Origin: Halobacteriales archaeon QS_4_69_31
Lineage (GTDB): Archaea; Halobacteriota; Halobacteria; Halobacteriales; Haloarculaceae
DNA length: 48,048 bases
NCBI GenBank assembly: GCA_003021655.1
Contig: PXRP01000038.1
Location: forward strand, 1-48,048
Direction of reading: 5' to 3'
Numbering within the stretch: the first letter of the stretch is position 1; every line of letters starts with the position of its first letter. The notes below the pieces were generated by a model. It worked only from the letters and a program-made list of their open reading frames with translations, had not been told where the DNA came from and searched no databases. Positions 1 through 7,484 of the stretch are shown piece after piece. The translations under genes and the position numbers were made by a program.

Positions 1-1181
1 GTGGTGCGCTCCTCGGTCAGCGCATCGAGGACCGCCTCCCGGAGGACGAGCCGGAGGTCGCTGCCCGTCAGCCCCTCGGTCTCGCGGGCGATCGCCATCG
101 GGTCGAAGTCCTCGATGTCCATCCGGCGCGTGACGACGGTGAGGATGTCGGCGCGCATCCGGTCGTCGGGCTTGGGGAAGTTGACGATCTCGTCGAAGCG
201 GCGCCACGCCGCGGCGTCGAGCTGGTCGGGGTGGTTGGTCGCGCCGATCAGCAGGACCTCGTGTTCGATGAGGCTCACCTCGTCGATGCTCTTGAGCAGG
301 GTGTTCACGGCGCGCTTGATGGCGGCGTGTTCGTCGCTGGCGCGGGTCTTGGCGACGAAGTCGAACTCGTCCATGAACAGGATGCAGGGCGAGAGGCGGG
401 TCGCCACCTCGAAGACCTTCTCGACGTTCTTGGCGGTCTCGCCGAGGTACTGGGAGGTGATCATGGACAGTTTCACCTCGACGAACGGGAGGTCGAGTTC
501 GGAGGCCAGCGCCCGCGCGACGGAGGTCTTGCCGGTGCCGGGCGGGCCGACGAACAGCAGCTTCCCGATCTCGCGGAGGCCGATGTCGGCGAGGTAGTCG
601 CGGTGCTCGATGGCCTTGACGATCTTCAGGATCTCCTCCTCCTGGTCGGGCGTGAGGACGAGCTGGTCCATCGTCATTTCGACCTCCTCGGGGGCGCGGA
701 CGTCCACCAGGTCGAGCATCTCCTCGTCGTCCTCGCCGTCGAAGTACTCCTCGAGGAGGTTGTCGATCCACACGCGGTCGGCCCGGACCGGGCGGTTGTC
801 GGCGCGGGCCGCCTCGTAGTCGACGCCGTCGACCTCGCCCTCGAAGTGGGCGGCGAGGACGGGGTTGTCCTGGAGGCGGTCGACGCCGACGCGGTCGAGC
901 AGCCACTCCTCGGCCATCTCGCGGTCGGTGACCGATATCGTCCCCGAGAAGTCGTCGCGCTCGGTGAACAACAGCCCCGAAACCGCCTCCCAGGGCTGGT
1001 CGACGCCGGTCGCCTGGCGGGCGGTCGTCGCCGTCGCCGACAGCGGCCGCTCTATCTCCCCGTCGCTCCAGAACACCGCACGGTAGGCCGGCGGCAGGTC
1101 GTCGGCCTCGAGGTCCCGGTTCTCGCTGTAGACCGCCGCTGTCAGGACGAACTCCACGACGGTCAGGTCCGGTTCGCTCAT
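1..1181 (-). CDS. AAA+ family ATPase (3' end outside the window)
   Basis: About 393 residues are visible and the C-terminus lies beyond the left edge. Residues 1-200 form an N-terminal region without a family I recognise. An AAA module follows: Walker A GPPGTGKTS near residues 212-220 (Lys218) and Walker B CILFMDEFD near 266-274 (Asp271, Glu272), then an ATNHPDQLD sensor-1 segment and the small helical domain beginning. This is the classic AAA clade layout of proteasome-activating/Cdc48-like ATPases. The N-terminal region is not the coiled coil of PAN, so it is probably a separate haloarchaeal AAA protein acting on protein complexes. The ATG at 1181 sits about 29 nt from a TATA box at 1207-1214, which supports a leaderless start. 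Substrate unknown. Confidence 0.85.
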   Translation of the reverse strand, partial: MSEPDLTVVEFVLTAAVYSENRDLEADDLPPAYRAVFWSDGEIERPLSATATTARQATGVDQPWEAVSGLLFTERDDFSGTISVTDREMAEEWLLDRVGVDRLQDNPVLAAHFEGEVDGVDYEAARADNRPVRADRVWIDNLLEEYFDGEDDEEMLDLVDVRAPEEVEMTMDQLVLTPDQEEEILKIVKAIEHRDYLADIGLREIGKLLFVGPPGTGKTSVARALASELDLPFVEVKLSMITSQYLGETAKNVEKVFEVATRLSPCILFMDEFDFVAKTRASDEHAAIKRAVNTLLKSIDEVSLIEHEVLLIGATNHPDQLDAAAWRRFDEIVNFPKPDDRMRADILTVVTRRMDIEDFDPMAIARETEGLTGSDLRLVLREAVLDALTEERT

Positions 1182-1206
1182 TCCCCGAAAGGTTCGGGAG
1201 GGATTC

Positions 1207-1214
1207 GTATAAGT
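1207..1214 (-). promoter_or_regulatory. TATA box of the AAA ATPase gene
   Basis: The minus strand reads ACTTATAC here, centred about 29 nt upstream of the ATG at 1181. This is the usual spacing for leaderless haloarchaeal transcripts. Confidence 0.5.
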
Positions 1215-1318
1215 CTCGCGAAACACGCCGCCGCCGTCCTGTGACCGACGCCGCCTGCTCGGGGCGGCCGTCCGGCAGTGACCAGTTTGCCTACAATTTA
1301 TCTTTAACAGGCGCAATA

Positions 1319-1363
1319 CCCCTTCCTCAACGAAGTGAGCGAAACGAGCGGAGTAGGGAGGGG
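1319..1363 (+). repeat. left-end hairpin of the IS200/IS605 element
   Basis: CCCCTTCCT at 1319-1327 pairs with AGGGAGGGG at 1355-1363 with one G-T pair. TnpA of this family recognises subterminal hairpins rather than terminal inverted repeats, so this is the likely left-end recognition structure. Confidence 0.6.
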
Positions 1364-1467
1364 ATACGCGCCGTAAGCTCAATCCGGATTAGGGTGTAGA
1401 CGAATTGGGGCATCCAAGCGGAACTGTTAAGCCATTTGGGTGCGTTGTATATCGTGCAGTCAAGCCA

Positions 1468-1890
1468 ATGGTGTACGACTTAGACAAAAGCTCGCACTCC
1501 GTGTACTCCCTACACTACCATCTCGTTTTGGTAGTCAAATACCGCCGAGACGTGTTCACGGAGGACATGAAGAACTTCATGCGCGGGGCCATCGAAGGCT
1601 TCGCGGATAACTACGGCGTCGAAATCGAACGTCTCGAAGCCGACGGCGACCACGTACATATCCTGTTCAAGGCCAAGCCGAGTACCGACCTAACCAAGTT
1701 CATCAACACGCTCAAAGGTAGCACTGCGCGGCGTATTCGCAACGAGTTTCGCGACGAAATCAAGCACAAGCTCTGGGGGGATTCGTTTTGGACGGATTCG
1801 TACTGTCTCATCTCCACCGGGCAAGTGTCGCTTGATACGCTCATCGAGTATGTCGATAGCCAACGCGAGGAACCCCCGGACGACCGATGA
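1468..1890 (+). CDS. tnpA: IS200/IS605 transposase TnpA (Y1 HUH single-strand transposase)
   Basis: A 140-residue protein of normal family length. It nicks and joins single-stranded transposon ends through a tyrosine. The HUH metal-binding motif is seen as His62-Val-His64 and the catalytic tyrosine as Tyr112 in TDSYCLIS. I chose the ATG at 1468 because the conserved family sequence begins there (VYDLDKSSHSVYSLHYH); an upstream in-frame start at 1405 would add residues that look non-coding. The stop overlaps the tnpB start (ATGA, 1887-1890), so the two are probably translationally coupled. All catalytic residues are present and I see no frameshift. Confidence 0.93.
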   Translation: MVYDLDKSSHSVYSLHYHLVLVVKYRRDVFTEDMKNFMRGAIEGFADNYGVEIERLEADGDHVHILFKAKPSTDLTKFINTLKGSTARRIRNEFRDEIKHKLWGDSFWTDSYCLISTGQVSLDTLIEYVDSQREEPPDDR

Positions 1891-3116
1891 ACTACAACTA
1901 CAGGTATCGGCTCTACCCGACCGACGACCAACGCGAAGCGTTAGCGCGGACGCTCGATACCTGTAGACAAGTCTACAACCACTTTCTGAACCGACTGAAC
2001 GAAGCCGACGACGTGCCCTCGGAATATTCCCAAAAGAACACGCTCCCCGACCTGAAACGTGAGTGGCCCGAACTGAAACAGGTCCACTCGAAGGTTCTTC
2101 AGGTCGTCGTAGAGCGTCTGTATTCCAACCTTCGGACGCTTTCTGCACAGAAGGAGAATGGGTACAAAGTCGGCGCTCTCCGATGGAAAGGCGCAGGCTG
2201 GTACAAGTCGTTCACCTACAGTCAATCCGGCTTCAAGCTCATCGAAACCGACACGCGACGGGACCGACTTCAACTGAGCAAAATCGGAGAGATACCAATA
2301 GTGTACCACCGTGAAGTTCCTGAGAACGCGACCATCAAACAGGTCTGCATTAAGCGGGACGCCACGGGCAACTGGTACGCTACTCTCGGTATCGAAACCG
2401 ACGAACAACCGGAGAAGCCCGCTCCCGAGACAATCGACCCCGAGGATACCGTCGGTATCGACGTGGGTATCCTGAAATACGCCCATGACACTGACGGAAC
2501 TGCTGTCGAATCGTTGGACCTCTCGGACGAACGCGAGCGGCTACGGCGCGAACAACGGACCCTCTCGCGCAAAGAGAAGGGGTCGAACAACTACGAGGAG
2601 CAACGGGTGGTCGTCGCCCGTTGTCACGACCGTATCAAGCGAAAGCGCCGCGACTTTCTCCACAAGCTCGCTCGCTACTACGTCTCGAACTACGACGTGG
2701 TAGCGGTTGAGAACTTGGACGTTCGCGGCATGATGCAACAGGACCGGAACAGTCGAAACATGGCACATTCCGCGTGGCGAACCTTCATCGAGACACTGCG
2801 ATACAAGGCTGAGAGCGCCGGTACGCACCTCGTAGAAGTTAACCCATGTGGCACTACCAAGGAGTGTAGCAACTGCGGCGTCGAAACCGACAAACCCCTT
2901 TGGGTGCGCGAACACTCGTGCCCGTCGTGTGGGTACGAGGACGATAGGGACGCGAACGCCGCGAAGAACATCCTTCAACGCGCTTTTTCTGAATTAGGCA
3001 TGGGACAGGCCGAATCCACGCCCCCGGAGACTGCGACCGCTACGGATACCCGTGTGGTATCTGCAAGTCGCGTCATAGAACGGGGAAGCCCCACCCTCAA
3101 CGCGCGAAGCGCGTAG
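1887..3116 (+). CDS. tnpB: IS200/IS605 accessory protein TnpB (RNA-guided nuclease, OrfB)
   Basis: A 409-residue protein with an N-terminal helix-turn-helix region, a central RuvC-like nuclease and a zinc ribbon. The RuvC residues are intact: Asp192 (GIDVGI), Glu275 (VAVENLD) and Asp355 (DDRDAN). The four-cysteine ribbon (KECSNCG ... CPSCGYED) lies around residues 325-350. TnpB proteins are known to be guided by omega-RNA made from the transposon right end and to cut DNA beside a transposon-adjacent motif, which helps the element persist after excision. The C-terminal codons run into the right-end hairpin, so mRNA 3' end and guide-RNA scaffold overlap. Intact by every motif visible. Confidence 0.93.
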   Translation: MNYNYRYRLYPTDDQREALARTLDTCRQVYNHFLNRLNEADDVPSEYSQKNTLPDLKREWPELKQVHSKVLQVVVERLYSNLRTLSAQKENGYKVGALRWKGAGWYKSFTYSQSGFKLIETDTRRDRLQLSKIGEIPIVYHREVPENATIKQVCIKRDATGNWYATLGIETDEQPEKPAPETIDPEDTVGIDVGILKYAHDTDGTAVESLDLSDERERLRREQRTLSRKEKGSNNYEEQRVVVARCHDRIKRKRRDFLHKLARYYVSNYDVVAVENLDVRGMMQQDRNSRNMAHSAWRTFIETLRYKAESAGTHLVEVNPCGTTKECSNCGVETDKPLWVREHSCPSCGYEDDRDANAAKNILQRAFSELGMGQAESTPPETATATDTRVVSASRVIERGSPTLNARSA

Positions 3117-3123
3117 GGTGGGG
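3089..3123 (+). repeat. right-end hairpin of the IS element, candidate omega-RNA scaffold
   Basis: CCCCACCCT (3089-3097) pairs with AGGGTGGGG (3115-3123) and encloses a second stem ACGCGC-GAA-GCGCGT, giving about 15 base pairs with a 2-nt bulge. It overlaps the last codons of tnpB. The same 9-nt arms occur in the tnpB end at 47959-48002. By analogy with known TnpB systems, transcription through it would yield an omega-RNA whose guide starts at 3132 (TATACTTGCCGG...). Confidence 0.7.
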
Positions 3124-3171
3124 TAGTTCACTATACTTGCCGGAGATACCTAGGGGAATTTGGACCAGAAC

Positions 3172-3624
3172 ATGGATCCGTTTCCGAGCGGTTCGCGGCT
3201 GTCGGGACTCGGGAAGCAGTATCTCACGCCGTTCAGGATCGCGCTCCTGTACGCGGCGTTCGGTCTCGGGCTGGTGGTGCTCTCCGAGGTCGTCTTTCCC
3301 CGCCTGATCGCGGACGCTGGGCTCCTGTGGGCCATCCAGGCGAGCGAGGGCGCAGTCGAGGTCCTCGCCAGCGCGGCGTTGATCTATGCGCTCGTCGCGT
3401 CGGCACAGAACGAACTCCGCCTGAAAGAGCGGGCGATGGACGAGGCGCCGGTCGGCATCTCCATCGCCGACGCGACCCGCTCGTCTACGTGAACGGCGGG
3501 TTCGAACGGCTCACCGGCCCCACTGCCCGCCCGGTCCCGCCCACGGTTCGACCGGGACGGCCCCTTCTCTGCGTGCCCGTGGATCAACGGCGAGCGGCCG
3601 TGCCCGGAGTTTATCAGGGTTTAA
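3172..3624 (+). pseudogene. decayed PAS-domain membrane sensor
   Basis: Reading from the ATG at 3172 gives two hydrophobic segments (FRIALLYAAFGLGLVVLSEV and an Ala-rich second one), a short linker, and the start of a PAS domain (AMDEAPVGISIADATR). The frame then breaks at about 3480 and stops at 3490-3492, while the next frame continues the PAS consensus DPLVYVNGGFERLTG. After about 3530 the PAS domain is gone. The first frame resumes with a short Cys-containing tail ending at a stop at 3622-3624. Related haloarchaeal proteins are several hundred residues long with PAS, GAF and histidine-kinase or bacterio-opsin-activator output domains; here everything after the PAS start is lost. The IS element ends only 41 nt upstream. 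Confidence 0.75.
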
Positions 3625-3626
3625 CA
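3620..3626 (+). promoter_or_regulatory. TATA box of the thiolase gene
   Basis: TTTAACA about 27 nt before the ATG at 3650, consistent with a leaderless transcript. Confidence 0.45.
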
Positions 3627-3649
3627 CGTCCGGGGTCGTCTACCGAGAC

Positions 3650-4789
3650 ATGACAGCCAACACACCGGTCGTCGTGCAGGCACGGAGAACGCCCCAGGGC
3701 AGAGAGGACGGCGTCTACGCTGAGACGCGCAGCGAGGACCTTTCTGTCCCGCTGATAGACGAGATGCTGGCCGAGACCGGGCTCGACGGCGGCCACGTCG
3801 ACGACCTGCTGTGGGGGTGTGCCCAGCAGCGCGGCGAGCAGGGCAACAACGTCGCCCGCGTGGTCGCGCTCCTGTCGGAGCTGGGCGAGGAGGTCCCGGC
3901 GACGACGATCAACCGCTGGTGTGCCTCCTCGGCGGAGGCGATAATGCGGGGCGCCGACGCCATCCGCGCCGGCCAGCGCGACTGCGTCATCGCGGGCGGC
4001 ATGGAGTCGATGAGCCGCGTCAAGATGGGCGAGAACACCCACAACGTCCACCCGGGGATCGCCGACCGCTACAACATCGGCGAACTCCAGATGGGGATGA
4101 CCGCCGAGAAGGTCGCCGACGAGTACGACGTCGGCAGGGAGGCCCAGGACGAGTACGCCCTCCGGAGCCACGAGCGGGCCGCCGACGCGACCGACGCGGG
4201 CCGCTTCGACGACGAACTCGTCCCCGTCGAGACCGACGACGGGGCCGTCACCGAGGACGAGGGCATCCGCCGGGACACCTCCCTGGAGAAACTCGCGAGC
4301 CTCCCGCCCGTCTTCAAAAGCGACGGGACGATCACCCCGGGCAACGCCTCGCAGGTCTCGGACGGCGCGGCGGGGACGATGCTCGCCAGCCGCGAGTTCG
4401 CCGACGAGTACGGGCTGGACGTCCTCGCGGCGGTCGGCGACCACAACGTCGCCGGCGTCGACCCGACGGTCATGGGGATCGGCCCGGTCCCCGCCGTCCG
4501 GGGACTGGCCGAGCGCACGGGCCGGGACGTCGACGACTACGACCTGGTCGAACTCAACGAGGCGTTCGCCAGCCAGTGTCTGTACTGCCAGCACGAACTC
4601 GGCTTCGACGACGAGGTCTTCAACGTCAACGGCGGCGCCATCGCCATCGGTCACCCGCTCGGGGCCTCGGGCGCGCGCCTGCCCGTCACGCTCGTCCACG
4701 GGATGAACCGCCGCGGCGCCGACCTCGGACTCGCGACCGAGTGTGTCGGCTTCGGGCAGGGCGCGGCCATCGAGTTCCACCTGCCCTGA
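3650..4789 (+). CDS. acetyl-CoA C-acyltransferase (thiolase)
   Basis: A 379-residue thiolase, near usual length. It catalyses reversible thiolysis/condensation of acyl-CoA with acetyl-CoA, in fatty-acid beta-oxidation, mevalonate supply or PHB routes. All active-site residues are visible: nucleophile Cys91 (NRWCASS), His335 in the NGGAIAIGHPLGASGAR signature, and the general acid Cys365 (TECVGFGQG). The intact GHPLGASGAR loop and second cysteine argue for a true thiolase, not the SCP2-like archaeal form that pairs with DUF35. It stands alone with its own promoter, so substrate and pathway cannot be told from context. Confidence 0.93.
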   Translation: MTANTPVVVQARRTPQGREDGVYAETRSEDLSVPLIDEMLAETGLDGGHVDDLLWGCAQQRGEQGNNVARVVALLSELGEEVPATTINRWCASSAEAIMRGADAIRAGQRDCVIAGGMESMSRVKMGENTHNVHPGIADRYNIGELQMGMTAEKVADEYDVGREAQDEYALRSHERAADATDAGRFDDELVPVETDDGAVTEDEGIRRDTSLEKLASLPPVFKSDGTITPGNASQVSDGAAGTMLASREFADEYGLDVLAAVGDHNVAGVDPTVMGIGPVPAVRGLAERTGRDVDDYDLVELNEAFASQCLYCQHELGFDDEVFNVNGGAIAIGHPLGASGARLPVTLVHGMNRRGADLGLATECVGFGQGAAIEFHLP

Positions 4790-4958
4790 CCCGCGCCGGG
4801 AGAGCCGGTCGCGTCAGGACGAACCCGCGGGCCAGCGCCGGTTCCGTGGCGGATCGACCCTGGGTGGACGTCGTGGGTGTTCTGGGACACTCACGGGGAC
4901 GACGCCGGATCCACGCGGTCGCGGGCGGAGAGCGCCGCTCACACTGGAATGGAACCGT

Positions 4959-5075
4959 TCATACGTTCTCCGTCTCCCTGAACGCCGCGACCGGGGCCGG
5001 TTGCGCGCGCAGGTGCGTCTCGCGAAAGCCCATCGGATACTGCAGGCCGTAGCCGAGCAGGCGGTCGGCGCCGAT
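4959..5075 (-). pseudogene. C-terminal remnant of a DUF4260 membrane protein gene
   Basis: The minus strand encodes a 38-residue tail starting DIGADRLLGYGLQYPMGFRE and ending at a stop at 4959-4961. The GYGLxYPxGFxxTHL signature is typical of the C-terminus of DUF4260 proteins, small four-helix membrane proteins of about 110-130 residues. The rest of the gene is absent: the reading frame meets the right end of a tnpB remnant at 5076. The simplest reading is that a transposon insertion or a later deletion cut this gene. Family assignment rests on the motif alone. Confidence 0.6.
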
Positions 5076-5076
5076 G

Positions 5077-5300
5077 TCAGCTACCCACGAGTAAACTCGT
5101 GGGCTTGTCGGTGGACTCCCGCACTTCGCGCTCCCACACGAAAGCCCCACGCTCCTTCCTTTCTAAGAAAGGGCTTTCTCGGGTGGCTTTCAGCACGGGA
5201 GTCGGAGCGGCGCGTTCCACGTCCCCGACTTCGGGGCTGGCTGACGGACAGCCCGTCCATCCGAGGACTTCTGCCCCTGATGGACGTGTGTTGTGACCGA
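5077..5300 (-). pseudogene. 3' fragment of an IS200/IS605 tnpB gene with its right end
   Basis: The minus strand carries an open frame of roughly 70 codons that ends at a TGA at 5077-5079. It contains GDVERAAPTPVLKATRE and ends STDKPTSLLVGS, with no RuvC or zinc-ribbon part. Its last codons form the perfect hairpin CCCACGAG-TTTA-CTCGTGGG, followed by TAGCTGAC. This matches the plan of the intact element (hairpin, then TAGTTCAC). I read it as the extreme C-terminal tail and right end of a tnpB of a second subgroup. There is no start codon and the body of the gene is missing; the upstream limit near 5300 is approximate. Confidence 0.7.
5084..5103 (-). repeat. right-end hairpin of the tnpB remnant
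   Basis: Perfect 8-bp inverted repeat (5084-5091 with 5096-5103) around a 4-nt loop, just inside the presumed element end at 5076. It is the conserved part of the remnant and would be the 3' scaffold of any residual omega-RNA. Confidence 0.7.
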
Positions 5301-5321
5301 CCCAGACGGCGGGCGGGTCGG

Positions 5322-7310
5322 TCAGTCGGGGTCGATGAACGCCATCCCCTTGCGGACGGATTCGCGGCGGCCCAGCAGCGTGATGTGGTCGTCAGGTTCG
5401 ATGACGTAGTCGGCCGTCGGGACCTCGGCGGAGTCGTGGTCGCCCTTGCTGACCAGCGCGATCAGGCAGGCGTCGGGGAGCATCGGCCCGACCTCGCGGA
5501 CCGGTTTGCCGATGATCTCCTCGTTCGAGACGACGACCTCCTGGATGTCGCCGGTGCGTCCGATGTCGGTCATCCAGTGGGCGATCGCGGGCCGTTCGAT
5601 CTGGTTGTCGATGGCCCAGGCGGTCGCCATCGACGCCGATATCGTGCGGACGCCGAGGTCCTCGAAGGCCTCGACGTTGTCGGGGTTGTTCGCCCGCGCG
5701 ATGACGTTCTCGACGTCGAACTTCGAACTCGTGAGCTGACAGACGAGCAAGTTGGCGTCGTCGTCACCGGTCGCGGCGACGACGGTCTTGGCGTTCTCGG
5801 CGCCGGCCTCTCTGAGGACTTCGGTGTCGGTGCCGTTACCGATGATGGCGGTGAAACCGGCGTTTCGGACGATTTCGACCTGTTCCTCCCGTTCTTCGAT
5901 GATGACCACGTTCTCGCCGCGGTCTTCGAGGCGTTCGGCGAGCGAGCGGCCCACCTTCCCGCCTCCGACGATGATGACTCTCATTGGTATGACGTCCAGG
6001 TATTGTGCGATGTGTCGTGCCAGTCCGCCCTCGACGAGCGCCGTCGCGAAGATGGCCAGGAAGACCACCCCGAGCAGGATCTCCGACTGGACCGCGAGCG
6101 TCGCGGCCTCGGAACACAGCTGTGCGACCTCGCTGGCCAGGTCGCTCCGGCCACAGACCGTCTCCGGCCCGACGCCGTCGATGCCCGAGAGTTCGGCCGC
6201 CTCGGCCCGGCGCTCGGCGGCGATGTCCCGCAGTTCGACGGCGAACAGCGTCGCGACCGACGCCGGGATGATCCCCCGCGGGCCGACGGCGCTGATGAAC
6301 AGTCGCTCGTTGAGCGTAAAGCGGTCCCCGTAGGTCGAGACCAGCACCAAAAACGGCCTGACCAGAAGCGCCACGGCGGCGACGACCGCCAGCCCCGGGA
6401 CGCCGACCTCGACGAGCGTCTGGGGGTTGAGCTGTGCCGCCAGCGCGATGAACACGAACGAGAGGACCAGCAGCGTGATGTCGCCCTTGAAGCTCGTGAT
6501 GTCTTCCTCGTAGGGGATGTCGGCGTTCCCGAGGGCCATCCCGGCGGTCGCGACGGCGGCGACGCCGGCCTCGCTGGCGAGCGTGTTCGCGCCCGCGAAC
6601 GCCACGAGCGCGCCGGCCAGCACCAGCAGGCGTGCGTTGCGCGGCGCGTCCCCCGGCGAGAGGTCGATGTACCGCAGGAGGTAGTAGACGGCGGCGGCGA
6701 CGACGAGCCCGACCGCGACCCCGATGCCGATCCGGATGGCGAACCCCTCGACGAACTCGGTGTTCGACCCGGCCGGGTTCAGCGTCTCGAAGACGACGAC
6801 CGCGATCACCGCCGCGGTGACGTCGTTGACGATCCCCTCGGTCTCGAGGACGGCCGCCACGCGGTCCCGGACGGGGACGACCTGGAGGATCGGCGTGATG
6901 ACGGTCGGCCCGGTCGCCACCAGTAGGGCCCCGATGAGAAACGCCAACTCCCAGCTCGCCGTCTCGAAGGCGAACCGGACCGCGACGGCGGTCCCGACCA
7001 GCGCGATGATCGCGCCGATTGTCACCATCCGGAACGCCTCGGCGGGCGCCTCCCTGATCCGGTCGATGTGGAGGTGGAACGCCCCCTCGAAGACGATGAT
7101 CGCGACCGCCAGCCCGACGATGGCCGGCAGCGCCGGACCGAACGTCTCGCTGTTGACCCAGTTCAGCCCGGGCTGCCCGATGACAGCCCCGACCCCCAGA
7201 TAGAAGATGATACTCGGGACCTGGAGCCGGGCGGCGAGCACCTGTGCCAGCACGCCCAAGCCGATGATACCGGCGACCAGCGGGATCAGCAGTTCGCCGC
7301 CACCTGCCAC
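5322..7310 (-). CDS. cation/proton antiporter with C-terminal TrkA (RCK) domains
   Basis: A 662-residue protein. Residues 1 to about 400 are a chain of hydrophobic helices typical of the sodium/proton exchanger fold. Around residue 440 a soluble Rossmann domain begins (MRVIIVGGGKVGRSLAERL), with the GGGKVG dinucleotide-binding loop, followed by a TrkA-C domain to the C-terminus. Such proteins exchange Na+ or K+ for protons across the membrane, with nucleotide-sensing RCK domains gating transport. I chose the GTG at 7310 (VAGGGELLIPLVAG) because the protein becomes transmembrane at once; a longer frame to 7361 adds 17 poorly conserved residues. A TATA-like GCGTTTATGG lies near 7349-7358. Ion selectivity cannot be read from the sequence. 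Confidence 0.9.
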   Translation of the reverse strand: MAGGGELLIPLVAGIIGLGVLAQVLAARLQVPSIIFYLGVGAVIGQPGLNWVNSETFGPALPAIVGLAVAIIVFEGAFHLHIDRIREAPAEAFRMVTIGAIIALVGTAVAVRFAFETASWELAFLIGALLVATGPTVITPILQVVPVRDRVAAVLETEGIVNDVTAAVIAVVVFETLNPAGSNTEFVEGFAIRIGIGVAVGLVVAAAVYYLLRYIDLSPGDAPRNARLLVLAGALVAFAGANTLASEAGVAAVATAGMALGNADIPYEEDITSFKGDITLLVLSFVFIALAAQLNPQTLVEVGVPGLAVVAAVALLVRPFLVLVSTYGDRFTLNERLFISAVGPRGIIPASVATLFAVELRDIAAERRAEAAELSGIDGVGPETVCGRSDLASEVAQLCSEAATLAVQSEILLGVVFLAIFATALVEGGLARHIAQYLDVIPMRVIIVGGGKVGRSLAERLEDRGENVVIIEEREEQVEIVRNAGFTAIIGNGTDTEVLREAGAENAKTVVAATGDDDANLLVCQLTSSKFDVENVIARANNPDNVEAFEDLGVRTISASMATAWAIDNQIERPAIAHWMTDIGRTGDIQEVVVSNEEIIGKPVREVGPMLPDACLIALVSKGDHDSAEVPTADYVIEPDDHITLLGRRESVRKGMAFIDPD

Positions 7311-7484
7311 GCGTGTCCCTCCATCTGGCCGGTGAGACGAAAGCCCGAACCATAAACGCACTCACTCGCGGCCGGGGACCCCGGGGCGGTCTCCGGTCCG
7401 AGTGGGGTCGTCCGGTCGAACGGTCACGGGCGACCGGCCTGGCGGGACCACCCGACTGGGGTCGCCCCCGCCGGAGGCCGCTCC

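Larger units (their letters stand above)
1285..3131 (+). mobile_element. IS200/IS605-family insertion sequence, complete (left boundary approximate)
   Basis: The element carries tnpA and tnpB in the same direction with a 4-nt overlap, and hairpins at both ends. The left-end hairpin pairs 1319-1327 with 1355-1363. The right-end hairpin spans 3089-3123 and is followed by TAGTTCAC, which I take as the end at 3131 because the same sequence ends the element at the right edge of the window. The left edge cannot be fixed by eye; it lies in the AT-rich stretch 1281-1318. Both genes look intact, so the element may be mobile. IS200/IS605 elements move as single strands and leave no target duplication, and none is seen. 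Its base composition is less GC-rich than the neighbours. Confidence 0.85.

Noticed and set aside
231..1244. Long plus-strand open frame opposite the AAA ATPase
   Set aside because: It mirrors the third-position bias of the real minus gene, is rich in Val/Asp/Gly/Leu and has no recognisable motif; the AAA motifs are on the other strand.
4743..6926. 727-codon plus-strand open frame over the antiporter region
   Set aside because: It crosses the DUF4260 and tnpB remnants and runs antisense through the antiporter, with no conserved motif. It is a GC-rich shadow.
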